From Leucobacter chromiireducens (lineage in GTDB: Bacteria > Actinomycetota > Actinomycetes > Actinomycetales > Microbacteriaceae), in contig NZ_RPDI01000006.1 of assembly GCF_003917135.1 (NCBI RefSeq), forward strand, positions 1 through 64,000: a DNA stretch of 64,000 bases, written 5' to 3'. The notes under the pieces were generated by a model that was not told where the DNA came from, made no database searches, and worked only from the letters and a program-made list of their open reading frames with translations. The position numbers and the translations under genes are program-made. Shown here piece by piece: positions 26,169 to 35,375 of this stretch. Within the stretch, counting starts at the first letter, position 1. Every line of letters starts with the position of its first letter.

Positions 26169-28076
26169 TTACTTGCCCGAGTTCTTCTGACGCGATGCGG
26201 AGCGGGCACGCGCGTTCGCGTCGAGCTCCACCTTGCGGATGCGCACGTTCTCGGGGGTCACCTCGACGCATTCGTCCTCGCGGGCGAACTCCAGGCACTC
26301 CTCGAGGGTCAGCACGCGCGGGGGCGTCATCGACTCGAAGGTGTCAGCGTTCGCCGAACGCATGTTCGTGAGCTTCTTCTCCTTGGTGATGTTCACGTCC
26401 ATATCCTCGGAGCGCGAGTTCTCACCGATGACCATGCCCTCGTAGACCTCAGCCTGCGGCTGCACGAAGAACGACATGCGCTCCTGCAGGTTGATGATCG
26501 CGAACGGGGTGACCACGCCGGCGCGGTCGGCGACGATCGAGCCGTTGTTGCGCGTCGTGATGACACCGGCCCACTCACCGTAGCCGTGAGCGATCGCGTT
26601 GGCGATGCCCGTGCCGCGGGTGAGCGTCATGAACTCCGAGCGGAAGCCGATGAGACCGCGCGAGGGCACGATGAACTCCATGCGCACCCAGCCGGTGCCG
26701 TTGTTCACCATGTTCTCCATGCGGCCCTTGCGCGCCGCGAGGAGCTGAGTGATCGCGCCAAGGTGCTCCTCGGGCGTATCGATCGTGAGGTGCTCGTACG
26801 GCTCGTGCGTCTTGCCGTCGACCTGCTTCGTGACGACCTGCGGCTTGCCGACGGTGAGCTCGAAGCCCTCGCGGCGCATGTTCTCGACCAGGATCGCGAG
26901 GGCGAGTTCCCCTCGGCCCTGCACCTCCCACGCGTCGGGACGCTCGGTGTCGACGACCTTCAGCGAGACGTTACCGATGAGCTCGCGATCGAGGCGGTCC
27001 TTGATCATGCGCGCGGTGAGCTTGTGACCCTTCACCTTGCCGACGAGCGGCGAGGTGTTCGCACCGATGGTCATCGAGATCGCGGGCTCGTCGACCGTGA
27101 TGGTCGGGAGCGGGCGCACATCATCGGCGTCAGCGATCGTCTCGCCGATGGTGATGTCCTCGATGCCAGCGATCGCAACGATGTCGCCGGGGCCGGCCTG
27201 CTCGGCCGGGTAACGGGTGAGCGCCTTGGTGAGCATGAGCTCGGTGATGCGCACGTTCGCGACGGAGCCGTCGTGCTTCACCCAGGCGACGTTCTGACCC
27301 TTCTTGATCCAGCCGTTGTGCACGCGGAGCAGCGCGATGCGTCCGAGGAACGGCGAGGAGTCGAGGTTCGTGACGTGCGCCTGCAGCGGGTGCGTGTCAT
27401 CGTAGGTGGGTGCGGGCACGCGCTCGAGGATGGTCTCGAAGAGCGGCTCGAGGGTCTCGTTGTCGGGCAACGAGCCGTCCGCGGGGCGGGTGTGGCTCGC
27501 GGCGCCCGCGCGGCCCGAGAGGTAGACGGTGGGGACGTCGAGCACGGCGTCGACGTCGATCTCGGGGTTGTCCTCCGAGAGATCAGATGCGAGGCCGAGC
27601 AGCAGATCCTGCGCCTCACCCTCGACGGCCTCGATGCGCGCGTCGGGGCGGTCGGTCTTGTTGACCGCGAGGATCACGGGGAGCTTCGCCTCGAGCGCCT
27701 TGCGCAGCACGAAGCGGGTCTGCGGCAGCGGGCCCTCGGAGGAGTCGACAAGCAGCACGACACCGTCCACCATGGAGAGCGCGCGCTCCACCTCGCCACC
27801 GAAGTCGGCGTGACCGGGGGTGTCGACCACGTTGATGACGATGGGGCCGTTCTTGGCGTGCTCACCCTCGTACGTGATCGCGGTGTTCTTCGCGAGGATC
27901 GTGATGCCCTTCTCGCGCTCGAGATCGTTCGAGTCCATGACCCGGTCGTCGACCTCAGCGTGCGCGTCGAAGGAGTTGGTCTGGCGCAGCATGGCGTCGA
28001 CGAGCGTGGTCTTGCCGTGGTCGACGTGTGCGACGATGGCGACATTGCGGAGGTCTTCGCGAGTAGCGAGAGCCAT
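26169..28076 (-). CDS. typA: Ribosome-binding translational GTPase TypA/BipA
   Basis: 635 residues, the full family length. G1 [10 protein letters not shown] (about 15-24), switch I with [15 protein letters not shown]3 DTPGHADF, G4 NKTDRPD and the TypA-specific C-terminal domain ([19 protein letters not shown], then [20 protein letters not shown], and [14 protein letters not shown]). It binds the 70S ribosome and aids subunit assembly and stress adaptation, notably in the cold. Single-gene unit with its own terminator. The ATG is 18 bases after an AGGA motif, rather far, but gives the exact conserved N-terminus. Confidence 0.97.
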   Translation of the reverse strand: MALATREDLRNVAIVAHVDHGKTTLVDAMLRQTNSFDAHAEVDDRVMDSNDLEREKGITILAKNTAITYEGEHAKNGPIVINVVDTPGHADFGGEVERALSMVDGVVLLVDSSEGPLPQTRFVLRKALEAKLPVILAVNKTDRPDARIEAVEGEAQDLLLGLASDLSEDNPEIDVDAVLDVPTVYLSGRAGAASHTRPADGSLPDNETLEPLFETILERVPAPTYDDTHPLQAHVTNLDSSPFLGRIALLRVHNGWIKKGQNVAWVKHDGSVANVRITELMLTKALTRYPAEQAGPGDIVAIAGIEDITIGETIADADDVRPLPTITVDEPAISMTIGANTSPLVGKVKGHKLTARMIKDRLDRELIGNVSLKVVDTERPDAWEVQGRGELALAILVENMRREGFELTVGKPQVVTKQVDGKTHEPYEHLTIDTPEEHLGAITQLLAARKGRMENMVNNGTGWVRMEFIVPSRGLIGFRSEFMTLTRGTGIANAIAHGYGEWAGVITTRNNGSIVADRAGVVTPFAIINLQERMSFFVQPQAEVYEGMVIGENSRSEDMDVNITKEKKLTNMRSANADTFESMTPPRVLTLEECLEFAREDECVEVTPENVRIRKVELDANARARSASRQKNSGK

Positions 28077-28229
28077 AGAGGTGGTGTCCTAACGTGACGA
28101 ACGGGTCGTCGACACGGCGGGGTGCCGGGCACCGCGGGGCGTTCCCCCAAACGGCGCCGAAGAAGCCGACGCACTATTTTAGCGGATCGCAGACGCGACC
28201 GCACACTCCAGATCATATATGATTCGAGG

Positions 28230-29420
28230 ATGAGCGCCCGACCGAAGTTCACCCGCGGTCTGCTCGCGGTCCTCTCGTTTCTCGCGGCAACTGGCCCCTT
28301 CGCCACGGACATGTATCTGTCCTCCTTCACGAGCATCGCGCGGGATCTCGGCGCACCGGCCTCGTCCGTGCAGCTCACGCTGACCGCGTTCCTGCTCGGC
28401 ATGGGCGCCGGACAGCTGGTGCTCGGCCCGCTCTCGGACCAGCACGGGCGCCGCCGGATCCTGCTCGCCGCGCTCGCGGTGTTCGCCGCGACGAGCATCG
28501 CCATGGTCTTCTCGCCGAGCATCGAGGTGCTGATCGCGCTGCGGTTCGTGCAGGGCTTCGCCGGCGCGGCCGGCGTGGTGATCTCGCGCGCCATCGCCGT
28601 CGACCTCACCGAGGGCGCCGAGTCGATCCGCGCGATCAGCCTCATCGCCCTGTTCGTCGGGCTCGGCCCGCTCCTCGCTCCCCCGATCGGCGGCGCGATC
28701 GCCGCGGTCTCCGACTGGCGGATGGTGCTCGCGGCGCTCGCGTTCCTCGCGGTCGCGATGCTCGTGCTCGCCGCGCTCCTCATCCCCGAGTCGCTTCCGC
28801 GTGCACTGCGCCACGCAGGCGGCCTCATGAGCGCCGTGCGGAACTTCGGAAAGCTCCTGCGCGATCGCACGTTCCTCCTCCTCATGAGCGTCTTCGGGCT
28901 CGGTTTCGGCGGGATGATGGCGTACATCTCGGCCTCGCCGTTCGTCGGCCAGGTGGTACTCGGCATGTCGCCGTTCGTGTACTCGCTGGCCTTCGCGCTC
29001 GGCGCGCTCGCGATGATCACGGCGAACACGATCAATGCGCGGCTGGCCGGGCGGGTGCCGCCGACGCGCATGCTGCTGCTCGGCACCCTGCTGGCGGTCG
29101 CCGCTGGCGCCGCGCTGACGGTGCTCACGCTTGCTGGCGCGCTCACACCGATCGCGTTCACCGTCTGCGCGTTCACGCTCACGGGCGGCACCGGCTTCAT
29201 CATGTCCAACGCGAGCGCGCTCGCGCTCGCACGGGCACGCGAGGCACGCGGCGCGGGATCGGCGCTGCTCGGCGCCGCCCAGTTCGCCGTCGGCGGCCTC
29301 GCCTCTCCGATTGTCGGGGCGTGGGGCGAGCACACGGCGCTGCCCATGGCACTGTTCGTGCTGGCGGTGGCCGCGCTTGCGGTGGTGGGCGCGGTCGTCG
29401 CGCGCCGCGCGGAATCGTAG
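28230..29420 (+). CDS. Bcr/CflA-type MFS drug exporter
   Basis: 396 residues and 12 predicted transmembrane helices. The DHA1 start LAVLSFLAATGPFATDMYLS with its Asp in helix 1, motif A GPLSDQHGRRRILLAALAVF between helices 2 and 3, and motif C-like LFVGLGPLLAPPIGGAI in helix 5 place it in the Bcr/CflA branch (proton-driven efflux of bicyclomycin, chloramphenicol and others). Its substrate is not known. The start at 28230 is chosen since TATGAT ends 6 bases before it; the upstream in-frame extension would cross that promoter. Divergent from typA. Confidence 0.9.
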   Translation: MSARPKFTRGLLAVLSFLAATGPFATDMYLSSFTSIARDLGAPASSVQLTLTAFLLGMGAGQLVLGPLSDQHGRRRILLAALAVFAATSIAMVFSPSIEVLIALRFVQGFAGAAGVVISRAIAVDLTEGAESIRAISLIALFVGLGPLLAPPIGGAIAAVSDWRMVLAALAFLAVAMLVLAALLIPESLPRALRHAGGLMSAVRNFGKLLRDRTFLLLMSVFGLGFGGMMAYISASPFVGQVVLGMSPFVYSLAFALGALAMITANTINARLAGRVPPTRMLLLGTLLAVAAGAALTVLTLAGALTPIAFTVCAFTLTGGTGFIMSNASALALARAREARGAGSALLGAAQFAVGGLASPIVGAWGEHTALPMALFVLAVAALAVVGAVVARRAES

Positions 29421-29518
29421 CGGCTCTAATCCGCTTGGCTGGTGCGATACCGGCCCAGACCCTCACTTTGTTGGGGGTTGATCCGCTGAGCTCGGCGAGA
29501 CCCGGGCAACCGGCTCGA

Positions 29519-29544
29519 CGGGCCCTACGGGCCCGTAGGGCCCG
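29519..29544. repeat. 26-bp perfect palindrome
   Basis: CGGGCCCTACGGG followed by its exact complement CCCGTAGGGCCCG, with no loop bases. Each half itself contains GGGCCC. As RNA it would form a strong hairpin; as DNA it could extrude a cruciform or bind a dimeric protein. No T-run follows. Confidence 0.85.
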
Positions 29545-29555
29545 AGCGGCCCAAC

Positions 29556-29590
29556 CGACTCAAACTCCCATTTAGTAGGGGTTTGAGTCG
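29556..29590. terminator. Stem-loop downstream of the MFS gene
   Basis: CGACTCAAAC (29556-29565) pairs perfectly with GTTTGAGTCG (29581-29590); inner CCC/GGG pairs extend the stem, leaving the loop ATTTAGTA. Position suggests a transcription end for the MFS gene, though no T-run is seen. Confidence 0.6.
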
Positions 29591-29650
29591 ATACGCGGCG
29601 GGCAAAGCGGTGCGAGGTCTCACTAAGTTCGAGGGAGCCCACCCTGAAAC

Positions 29651-29693
29651 ACCCGCCGGCCGCACCCAGACATACCCGCCAGCCGCACGCAGA
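29651..29693. repeat. Two direct repeats of 20 bases
   Basis: Copies 29651-29670 and 29674-29693 share 18 of 20 bases (ACCCGCC-GCCGCAC-CAGA pattern) with a 23-base period. The second copy touches the terminator of the oligopeptide operon. Purpose unknown. Confidence 0.6.
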
Positions 29694-29741
29694 AACGCCT
29701 CGGGGCAGGCCGCCAGTCGACGACCTGCCCCGAGGCGTTTC
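29692..29741 (-). terminator. Terminator of the oligopeptide ABC operon
   Basis: A perfect 18-bp stem (29692-29709 with 29724-29741) with a 14-base loop, starting 13 bases after the last stop of the operon on the minus strand. The stem's distal end reads GCGTTTC, so a short T-run is inside the stem foot. Confidence 0.88.
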
Positions 29742-29754
29742 GGGTCACACCGTG

Positions 29755-31452
29755 CTAGCTGATCCCCAGCTCGATGTTCGCACCAGGGATCGCCGCGAGG
29801 AGGTTCTTCGTGTACTCCTCCTGCGGGTTCTCGAACACCTCGTTGGTGGTCGCCTGCTCCACGATCTTGCCCTGCTGCATGACGCAGACGCGGTCCGCGA
29901 TCAACCGCACCACCGCGAGGTCGTGCGTGATGAACAGGTACGTGAGGCCCAGCTCGCGCTGCAGCTCCGCGAGGAGATCGAGGATCTGGGCCTGCACGAG
30001 CACATCGAGCGCGGAGACCGCCTCATCGAGCACGAGGATGTCCGGCTTGAGGGCCAGGCCGCGGGCCACCGCGACGCGCTGACGCTGACCGCCCGAGAGC
30101 TCGTTCGGGTAGCGGGTCGCGAGTTCACGCGGCAGCGCCACCTGGTCGAGCAGTTCGAGCATGCGCGCCTGCCGGCTCGCCGCGTCGCCGACCCCGTGGA
30201 TCTTCAACGGCTCCATGATGGTGTTGCCGATGTTGTGGAGCGGGTCCAGCGAGCCGTAGGGATCCTGGAACACGGGCTGCAGGGTCGAGCGCAGCTGGAA
30301 GAGCTCGCGCGCAGACATGCCGCGGGTCTCCTTGCCAGCAATGCGGACGGAGCCGCTCGTTGGCTCCTCGAGCTGCAGCACCATCTTCGCGATCGTCGAC
30401 TTGCCGGAGCCCGACTCGCCGACGAGGGCCATCGTCTCGCCACGGTTCACCGTGAACGTGGCCCCGGAGACCGCGTGGAAGTCCTCTGACCCGAAGTTGC
30501 CCTTGCGGATCTTGTAGACCTTCCCGAGGTCGGAGACCTCGATCACCGGCTCGTCCGCGACGTGGGCTCGCTTCTCCCCCTCGGCGAGCGCCGAGAGATC
30601 GAACGTCTCCGTGGGAGCCGTCGGCAACGAGGCGCCGTCGCCGATCCGGCGGGAAGCCAGGCTCGGCGCGGCGGACACGAGACGCTTCGTGTACGGGTGC
30701 TGCGGGTGCTGCAGAATCTCGCGGCTCGGCCCGGACTCCACGATGTTGCCCTGGTACATCACGATGAGCTTCTCCGCACGCTCGGCAGCGAGGCCGAGGT
30801 CGTGGGTGATGAACACCACCGCGGTGCCGAGCTCGGTGGTGAGCTTCTCCAGGTGGTCAAGCACCACGCGCTGCACGGTGACATCAAGCGCGGAGGTCGG
30901 CTCGTCAGCGATCAGCAGATCGGGTTCAGCGGACAGCCCGATCCCGATCAGCGCGCGCTGCTTCATCCCGCCCGAGAACTGGTGGGGGTACTGCTTCATG
31001 CGCTGCTCGGCGTTCTGCAGGCCGGCTTGCTCGAGCACCTGGACGGCGCGCTCGCGCACCTCCTTCTTACCCTTCGCGAGACCGTTCGCGCGGATGGCCT
31101 CCTCGACCTGGAAGCCGACCGACCACACCGGGTTGAGGTTGGACATCGGATCCTGCGGGACGAGACCGATCTCGCGGCCCCGCAGCGTTTCCATCTCCTT
31201 GCGGCCGATCCCGACGAGGTCGCGGCCCTTCCACTCGACGGAGCCGCCGGTGATCTTGCCCGTGCCGGGCAGGAGGTTGATCACCGCGTGCATGGTCGTC
31301 GACTTGCCGGAACCGGACTCGCCAACGATCGCAACGGTCTCGCCAGGGAACACGTCGAACCCGACCCCGTGGAGCACCTCGCGGCGCTCCTTCTTCGTCC
31401 CGAATTCGACGCGGAGATCACGGACACTGAGAATTGGCTGCTGCTCGCTCAT
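29755..31452 (-). CDS. Fused oligopeptide ABC transporter ATPase (DppD-DppF type)
   Basis: 565 residues with two nucleotide-binding domains. Domain 1: Walker A GESGSGKS, signature FSGGMKQR, Walker B LLIADEPTSALD, and the oligopeptide-ATPase tail HPQHPYTKRLVSAAP. Domain 2: Walker A GESGSGKS, signature LSGGQRQR, Walker B ILVLDEAVSALD (Glu-Ala instead of Glu-Pro), and the tail NPQEEYTKNLLAAIPG. Last gene of the operon, joined to the DppC-type permease by ATGA overlap. The same fused layout as in the first ABC operon, but sequence and linker differ, so they are not recent duplicates. Confidence 0.95.
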   Translation of the reverse strand: MSEQQPILSVRDLRVEFGTKKERREVLHGVGFDVFPGETVAIVGESGSGKSTTMHAVINLLPGTGKITGGSVEWKGRDLVGIGRKEMETLRGREIGLVPQDPMSNLNPVWSVGFQVEEAIRANGLAKGKKEVRERAVQVLEQAGLQNAEQRMKQYPHQFSGGMKQRALIGIGLSAEPDLLIADEPTSALDVTVQRVVLDHLEKLTTELGTAVVFITHDLGLAAERAEKLIVMYQGNIVESGPSREILQHPQHPYTKRLVSAAPSLASRRIGDGASLPTAPTETFDLSALAEGEKRAHVADEPVIEVSDLGKVYKIRKGNFGSEDFHAVSGATFTVNRGETMALVGESGSGKSTIAKMVLQLEEPTSGSVRIAGKETRGMSARELFQLRSTLQPVFQDPYGSLDPLHNIGNTIMEPLKIHGVGDAASRQARMLELLDQVALPRELATRYPNELSGGQRQRVAVARGLALKPDILVLDEAVSALDVLVQAQILDLLAELQRELGLTYLFITHDLAVVRLIADRVCVMQQGKIVEQATTNEVFENPQEEYTKNLLAAIPGANIELGIS

Positions 31453-32402
31453 CGCTGTGCCCTCGCCTTCGGATCGAGTGCGTCGCGAACAACCTCGCCC
31501 AGCATGACAAAGCCGAGGACGGTGGTCGCGAGCGCGAGAGACGGATAGAGGAGGATCTGCGGGTCGTTGCGGAGGTCACGCTGGGCCGCGGAAATGTCGT
31601 TGCCCCAGCTGATGTAATCCGCGGGCGGGAGGCCGACACCGAGGAACGAGAGGACCGCCTCGGCAACGATCGCGGCCGACAGCGACAGCGTCGTGACGAC
31701 GATGAGCGGTGCGATCGAGTTCGGGAGCACATGACGCACGAGCGTCTTCAGCTTCGACAGCCCGAGCGCGGTGGATGCCATCACGAAGTCAGCGTTCTTC
31801 ACGCGGAGGATCTCCGAGCGCAGAATACGCGCGGACACCGGCCACGAGAACCCACCAATCGCGAACGCGATCACGAGCGGCGTGCGGTGCTCCTGGAACA
31901 CCGTCATCACGATGACCGCTGCCAGGATGTAGGGGATCGAGAAGAAGATGTCACCGACGCGCGAGAGCACGGTGTCCACCCAGCCGCCGAAGTAGCCGGC
32001 GAGCGAGCCAGCGATCACGCCGCCGACGAAGGTGATCATGATCACCAGCAGGCCGACGGACACGGACGTGGAGGTGCCGTAGATGAGGCGCGAGTAGATG
32101 TCCTGGCCCTGCGCGGTGAAGCCGAGCGGGTGCCCGTCCGTCGGGCCCTCCTTGGACATGCCAAGGTCGGCCGCGCGCGGATCAACGTTCGTGAAGAGCG
32201 AGGGGAAGAGCGACACCACGATCACGACAAGGATGATCACGGCGGAGATCCAGAACATTGGACGGCCGCGCATGTCGCGCCAGGCGTCGAGCCAGAGGTT
32301 CGACTTCTGCTCCTTGACGACCACCGCGTCGACCGCGGCCACCGGCGTCTCGTCGAACGGTGCGACGAAGTGCTCCATTTTCGGGTTCTGCGGCTCAGGC
32401 AT
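31449..32402 (-). CDS. Oligopeptide ABC transporter permease, DppC type
   Basis: 317 residues, six transmembrane helices after a 45-residue cytoplasmic N-tail. The DppC signature is DGHPLGFTAQGQDIYSRLIYG; the EAA loop is ASTALGLSKLKTLVRHVLPN. The start is the ATG at 32402 with GAGGA upstream, overlapping the end of the DppB-type gene by 8 bases. ATGA joins it to the ATPase gene. Confidence 0.94.
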   Translation of the reverse strand: MPEPQNPKMEHFVAPFDETPVAAVDAVVVKEQKSNLWLDAWRDMRGRPMFWISAVIILVVIVVSLFPSLFTNVDPRAADLGMSKEGPTDGHPLGFTAQGQDIYSRLIYGTSTSVSVGLLVIMITFVGGVIAGSLAGYFGGWVDTVLSRVGDIFFSIPYILAAVIVMTVFQEHRTPLVIAFAIGGFSWPVSARILRSEILRVKNADFVMASTALGLSKLKTLVRHVLPNSIAPLIVVTTLSLSAAIVAEAVLSFLGVGLPPADYISWGNDISAAQRDLRNDPQILLYPSLALATTVLGFVMLGEVVRDALDPKARAQR

Positions 32403-33321
32403 AGCGGATCCTCGGGTCAAGTACGGCGTACAGCAGGTCGACGATCAGGTTCACGCCGAGGTAGATGAGCACCATGAACGTGACGAACGAGACGACCAGC
32501 GAGTTGTCGCCCTTCAGGATCGCGTTGAAGAGTGCGTTGCCGACGCCGGGGACGTTGAAGATGCCCTCCGTGACGGTCGCACCCACCATGAGCACACCGA
32601 AGTCGGTCGCAGTGTTCGTGATCGTGGGGATCAGCGAGTTGCGCAGCACGTGCACGGGAACGACTCGGCCGCGGCTCAGGCCCTTGGCGTACGCGGTGCG
32701 CACGAAGTCCTGGTTGAGCGTGTCGATCACGGAGGCTCGGGTGAGGCGCATGCTCGTCGCGTAGAGGCTGACGCCCAGCACGATCGCCGGCAGGAGGAGA
32801 TCCTGCACCGGAGCGCCGGTGCCCACCGTGGTGCGGAACCAGCCGAGCTTGATGCCGAGCCCCCACTGCGCGATGAACGCGATGACGAAGATCGGGATGC
32901 TCATGAAGAGCAGGCCGATGATGAGGTTCACGTTATCGAACAGCTTGCCCTTGCGCAGGCCCGAGATGAGGCCAATGGTGATCGCGAGGATGAGCTCGAT
33001 CACGATCGCCATCGCGGCGAGCTTGATCGTCACCGGGAAGGTGCGCGCCAGGATCTCCGAAACGGGCTGGCCCGCGAAGCTCATACCGAAGTCGCCGACG
33101 AGGACGCCCTTCAGGTAGAGGAAGTACTGGACGATGAAGGGCTGATCGAGGTTGTACTGCTCGCGGAGCCGCTCGAGGATCGCGGGGTCCGGCGTCTTGT
33201 CGCCGAACATCGCGAGGATGGGGTCGCCCGGCATGGCGAAGACCATGAAGTAGATGAGGAACGTGGTGCCCAGCAGAACCGGGATCACTTGAAGGAGGCG
33301 GAAAAGGATGTATCTCAGCAT
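32395..33321 (-). CDS. Oligopeptide ABC transporter permease, DppB type
   Basis: 308 residues, six transmembrane helices; starts MLRYILFRLLQVIPVLLGTT, the typical DppB N-terminus, followed by LREQYNLDQPFIVQYFLYLK, and an EAA loop TAYAKGLSRGRVVPVHVLRN. Separated from the lipoprotein gene by 182 bases that carry two strong hairpins, then overlapping dppC. Confidence 0.94.
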   Translation of the reverse strand: MLRYILFRLLQVIPVLLGTTFLIYFMVFAMPGDPILAMFGDKTPDPAILERLREQYNLDQPFIVQYFLYLKGVLVGDFGMSFAGQPVSEILARTFPVTIKLAAMAIVIELILAITIGLISGLRKGKLFDNVNLIIGLLFMSIPIFVIAFIAQWGLGIKLGWFRTTVGTGAPVQDLLLPAIVLGVSLYATSMRLTRASVIDTLNQDFVRTAYAKGLSRGRVVPVHVLRNSLIPTITNTATDFGVLMVGATVTEGIFNVPGVGNALFNAILKGDNSLVVSFVTFMVLIYLGVNLIVDLLYAVLDPRIRYA

Positions 33322-33429
33322 GTGCTGGCCCTCCCCCGCTCGACTGAGCTATGCATGTGGGTATTCTCTCGCAGTTGTAGTGCGCGGCACACCTTTTGAC
33401 GTCGGTGTCACAGGTGTGCAAATTGGGGG

Positions 33430-33494
33430 CCGTGCCGCCCGACGGGTAGTCGAGCGGCACGGCGCAGGCCCCGGGGCGTACCCCGGGGCCTGCG
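33430..33494 (-). terminator. Tandem hairpins between lipoprotein and permease genes
   Basis: Two adjacent stems: a 14-bp stem (33463-33476 with 33481-33494, loop CGTA) starting 9 bases after the lipoprotein stop, and a 9-bp stem (33430-33438 with 33454-33462). Such intra-operon hairpins usually cause partial termination or protect the upstream mRNA, letting the binding protein be made in excess over the membrane parts. Inferred role. Confidence 0.75.
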
Positions 33495-33503
33495 TCAGAA
33501 GGG

Positions 33504-35126
33504 TTACTTCTTGGTGATCTCGTGGTACAGCGGAACCGAGTTCCAGCCGAACTCAACGTTGTCCACGGACTCGCCGTAGCCACCGTTCACGTTCGAGTAC
33601 CAGAGCGGGAAGGCCGGGAGGTCCTGGAGCAGCACTTCCTGTGCCTCCTGGAACTTCTCGTTTGCCTTTGCGGGGTCGGTCTCCACCGAACCAGCGGTGA
33701 CGAGCTCGTCGAACTTCGGGTTCGAGTAGTCACCGTCGTTCGACGACGCGTTGCTTGCGTACAACGGTCCGAGGAAGTTGAACAGACCCGGGTAGTCGGC
33801 CTGCCAGCCGGTGCGGAACGCCGTCTTGATCGTGCGGTTGGTGACTTCCTCACGCAGCACGTCGAACTTCGGGTATGCCTTGCCTGCTGCGTCGATGTCG
33901 AGCGTCGACGAGATGCTGTTCGACACTGCGTCGACCCACGCCTGGTGGCCGCCGTCAGAGTTGTACGCGATCTCGAAGGTGCCCTCCCACGGCGAGAGCT
34001 TCTCAGCCTCGGCCCAGAGCTTCTTGGCCTCTTCGGGGTTGTACTCGAGCACCTCAGCGCCCTTGAGCGAGTCGCTCCAGCCGTCGATGACGGGCGAGGT
34101 GAAGTCGCTCGCGGGGGTACGGGTGCCGTCGAAGATCTTGTCGGTGATCTGCTCACGGTTGATCGACATCGAGAGCGCCTGGCGACGGAGCTTGCCAGCC
34201 TCACCCTCGAAGCGCGCGTCGTTCGCCGGGATGGTGAAGGACTGGAAGATCGCCGCAGGCTGGTTCACCGCGCGGTCGCCCAGGTCATCCTGGAAGTTGG
34301 CGAGCTGGGTCTCGGGGATCTGGTCGATCACGTCGACGTTGCCGCCGAGCAGATCGGAGTACGACGCGTCCTGGGTCGCGTAGAACTTGATCGTCAGGCC
34401 ACCGTTGACCGGCTTGCGCGGGCCGTTGTAGTCCTCGTTCACGACGAGCTCGATCTGCTCGTCGTGCTGCCAGGCGTCCTCGCCGGCCAGCTTGTACGGG
34501 CCGTTGGCGACGGGGTTTTCGCCCTGCGCGGCCATGTCCTCGAACGCCGAGTCAGGCAGCGGGTAGAAGGCCGAGTAGCCGAGGCGCTGCGGGAAGTCCG
34601 ACGCCGCCTTGTTGAGCTTGACGGTGAAGCTGGTGTCGTCCACAACCTTCAGGCCGGGCAGCTCCTTGACGCTCTCCTCGTAGCTGAAGCCCTCGATGTC
34701 CTCGAAGAAGTAGCTGTTGAGCTGCGCGTTGTCAGCGTCCGCACCGTAGTTCCATGCCTTCACAAAGTTCTCGGCCTTGACGGGGGTGCCATCGGTGAAC
34801 GTCGCGTCGTCGCGGATCGTGATGGTGTAGTTGATCGCGTCGTCGGACTCGATGGAGGTTGCGATGTCGTTGTGCGCCGCGCCCTCTGCATCGTAGTAGA
34901 CGAGACCAGCGAAGATCTGGTCGAGGATCTTTCCGCCGCCCACCTCGTTGGTGTTCGTGGCGATAAGCGGGTTCTGCGGCTCCGACCCGTTGGTCGTGAT
35001 GATCGCATCACTCGCGGCAGCGTCGCCGCCATTGTCCGATCCCCCACCCGACGTGCAGCCCGACAGGGCGAGCGCGCCTGCGGCAGCCAGAGCGATGAAG
35101 CTCAGGCCCATCCGTGATCGCTTCAC
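33504..35126 (-). CDS. Oligopeptide ABC transporter substrate-binding lipoprotein
   Basis: 540 residues, solute-binding family 5 (OppA/DppA-like). Lipoprotein signal with hydrophobic core and lipobox ALSGC, then a Gly/Ser-rich tether and TNGSEPQNPLIATNTNEVGG. Family blocks TIRDDATFTDGTPVKAENFV and GQGENPVANGPYKL-like segments are seen. The GTG at 35126 is chosen because AGGAGG lies 6 bases upstream; longer reading to 35171 would include that site. The low-GC codon variety is slightly higher than average, as in highly expressed genes. First gene of the operon; promoter at 35214-35241. Confidence 0.93.
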   Translation of the reverse strand: MKRSRMGLSFIALAAAGALALSGCTSGGGSDNGGDAAASDAIITTNGSEPQNPLIATNTNEVGGGKILDQIFAGLVYYDAEGAAHNDIATSIESDDAINYTITIRDDATFTDGTPVKAENFVKAWNYGADADNAQLNSYFFEDIEGFSYEESVKELPGLKVVDDTSFTVKLNKAASDFPQRLGYSAFYPLPDSAFEDMAAQGENPVANGPYKLAGEDAWQHDEQIELVVNEDYNGPRKPVNGGLTIKFYATQDASYSDLLGGNVDVIDQIPETQLANFQDDLGDRAVNQPAAIFQSFTIPANDARFEGEAGKLRRQALSMSINREQITDKIFDGTRTPASDFTSPVIDGWSDSLKGAEVLEYNPEEAKKLWAEAEKLSPWEGTFEIAYNSDGGHQAWVDAVSNSISSTLDIDAAGKAYPKFDVLREEVTNRTIKTAFRTGWQADYPGLFNFLGPLYASNASSNDGDYSNPKFDELVTAGSVETDPAKANEKFQEAQEVLLQDLPAFPLWYSNVNGGYGESVDNVEFGWNSVPLYHEITKK

Positions 35127-35213
35127 TTGTTTCCTCCTTGAACGTTTCCCCAAAGGAGGCGGACACGACAAGGTGAATCCGACCCATCCCCGGGACTCGA
35201 TGTAATCCCGCCC

Positions 35214-35241
35214 AGCCTATCGACCGAGGCGGGCGCACCAA
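35214..35241 (-). promoter_or_regulatory. Promoter of the oligopeptide operon
   Basis: On the minus strand TTGGTG (35241-35236) and TAGGCT (35219-35214) with a 16-base spacer. The expected start near 35207 gives a leader of about 80 bases. A short dyad GAACT-GT-AGTTC (35277-35288) lies 36 bases further upstream and may be a regulator site. Confidence 0.55.
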
Positions 35242-35375
35242 AAAATTTGGAGCAGCCGTAATTGCTTCGTGACCGAGAACTGTAGTTCCCAGCAATAGCG
35301 ACGCCGGAGTTTGGGAAAGATTCTGTACATATCAGCAACACGGCGCGCCGCCACCGCGCGCGCTACGCTGAGCCG

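Larger units (their letters stand above)
29421..29754. other. Palindrome-rich spacer between convergent units
   Basis: 334 bases without a gene, between the convergent MFS gene and the oligopeptide operon. It holds a 26-bp perfect palindrome, a stem-loop with 10-bp arms, a pair of 20-base direct repeats and a long terminator, each listed separately. The stretch near 29466-29484 (CTTTGTTGGGGGTTGATCCG) recalls the start of the inverted repeat at 12237-12257. Confidence 0.6.

Noticed and set aside
26076-28097. 673-codon open frame antisense to typA
   Set aside because: TypA is unequivocal on the other strand; the antisense product is Arg/Asp/His/Val-rich without motifs.
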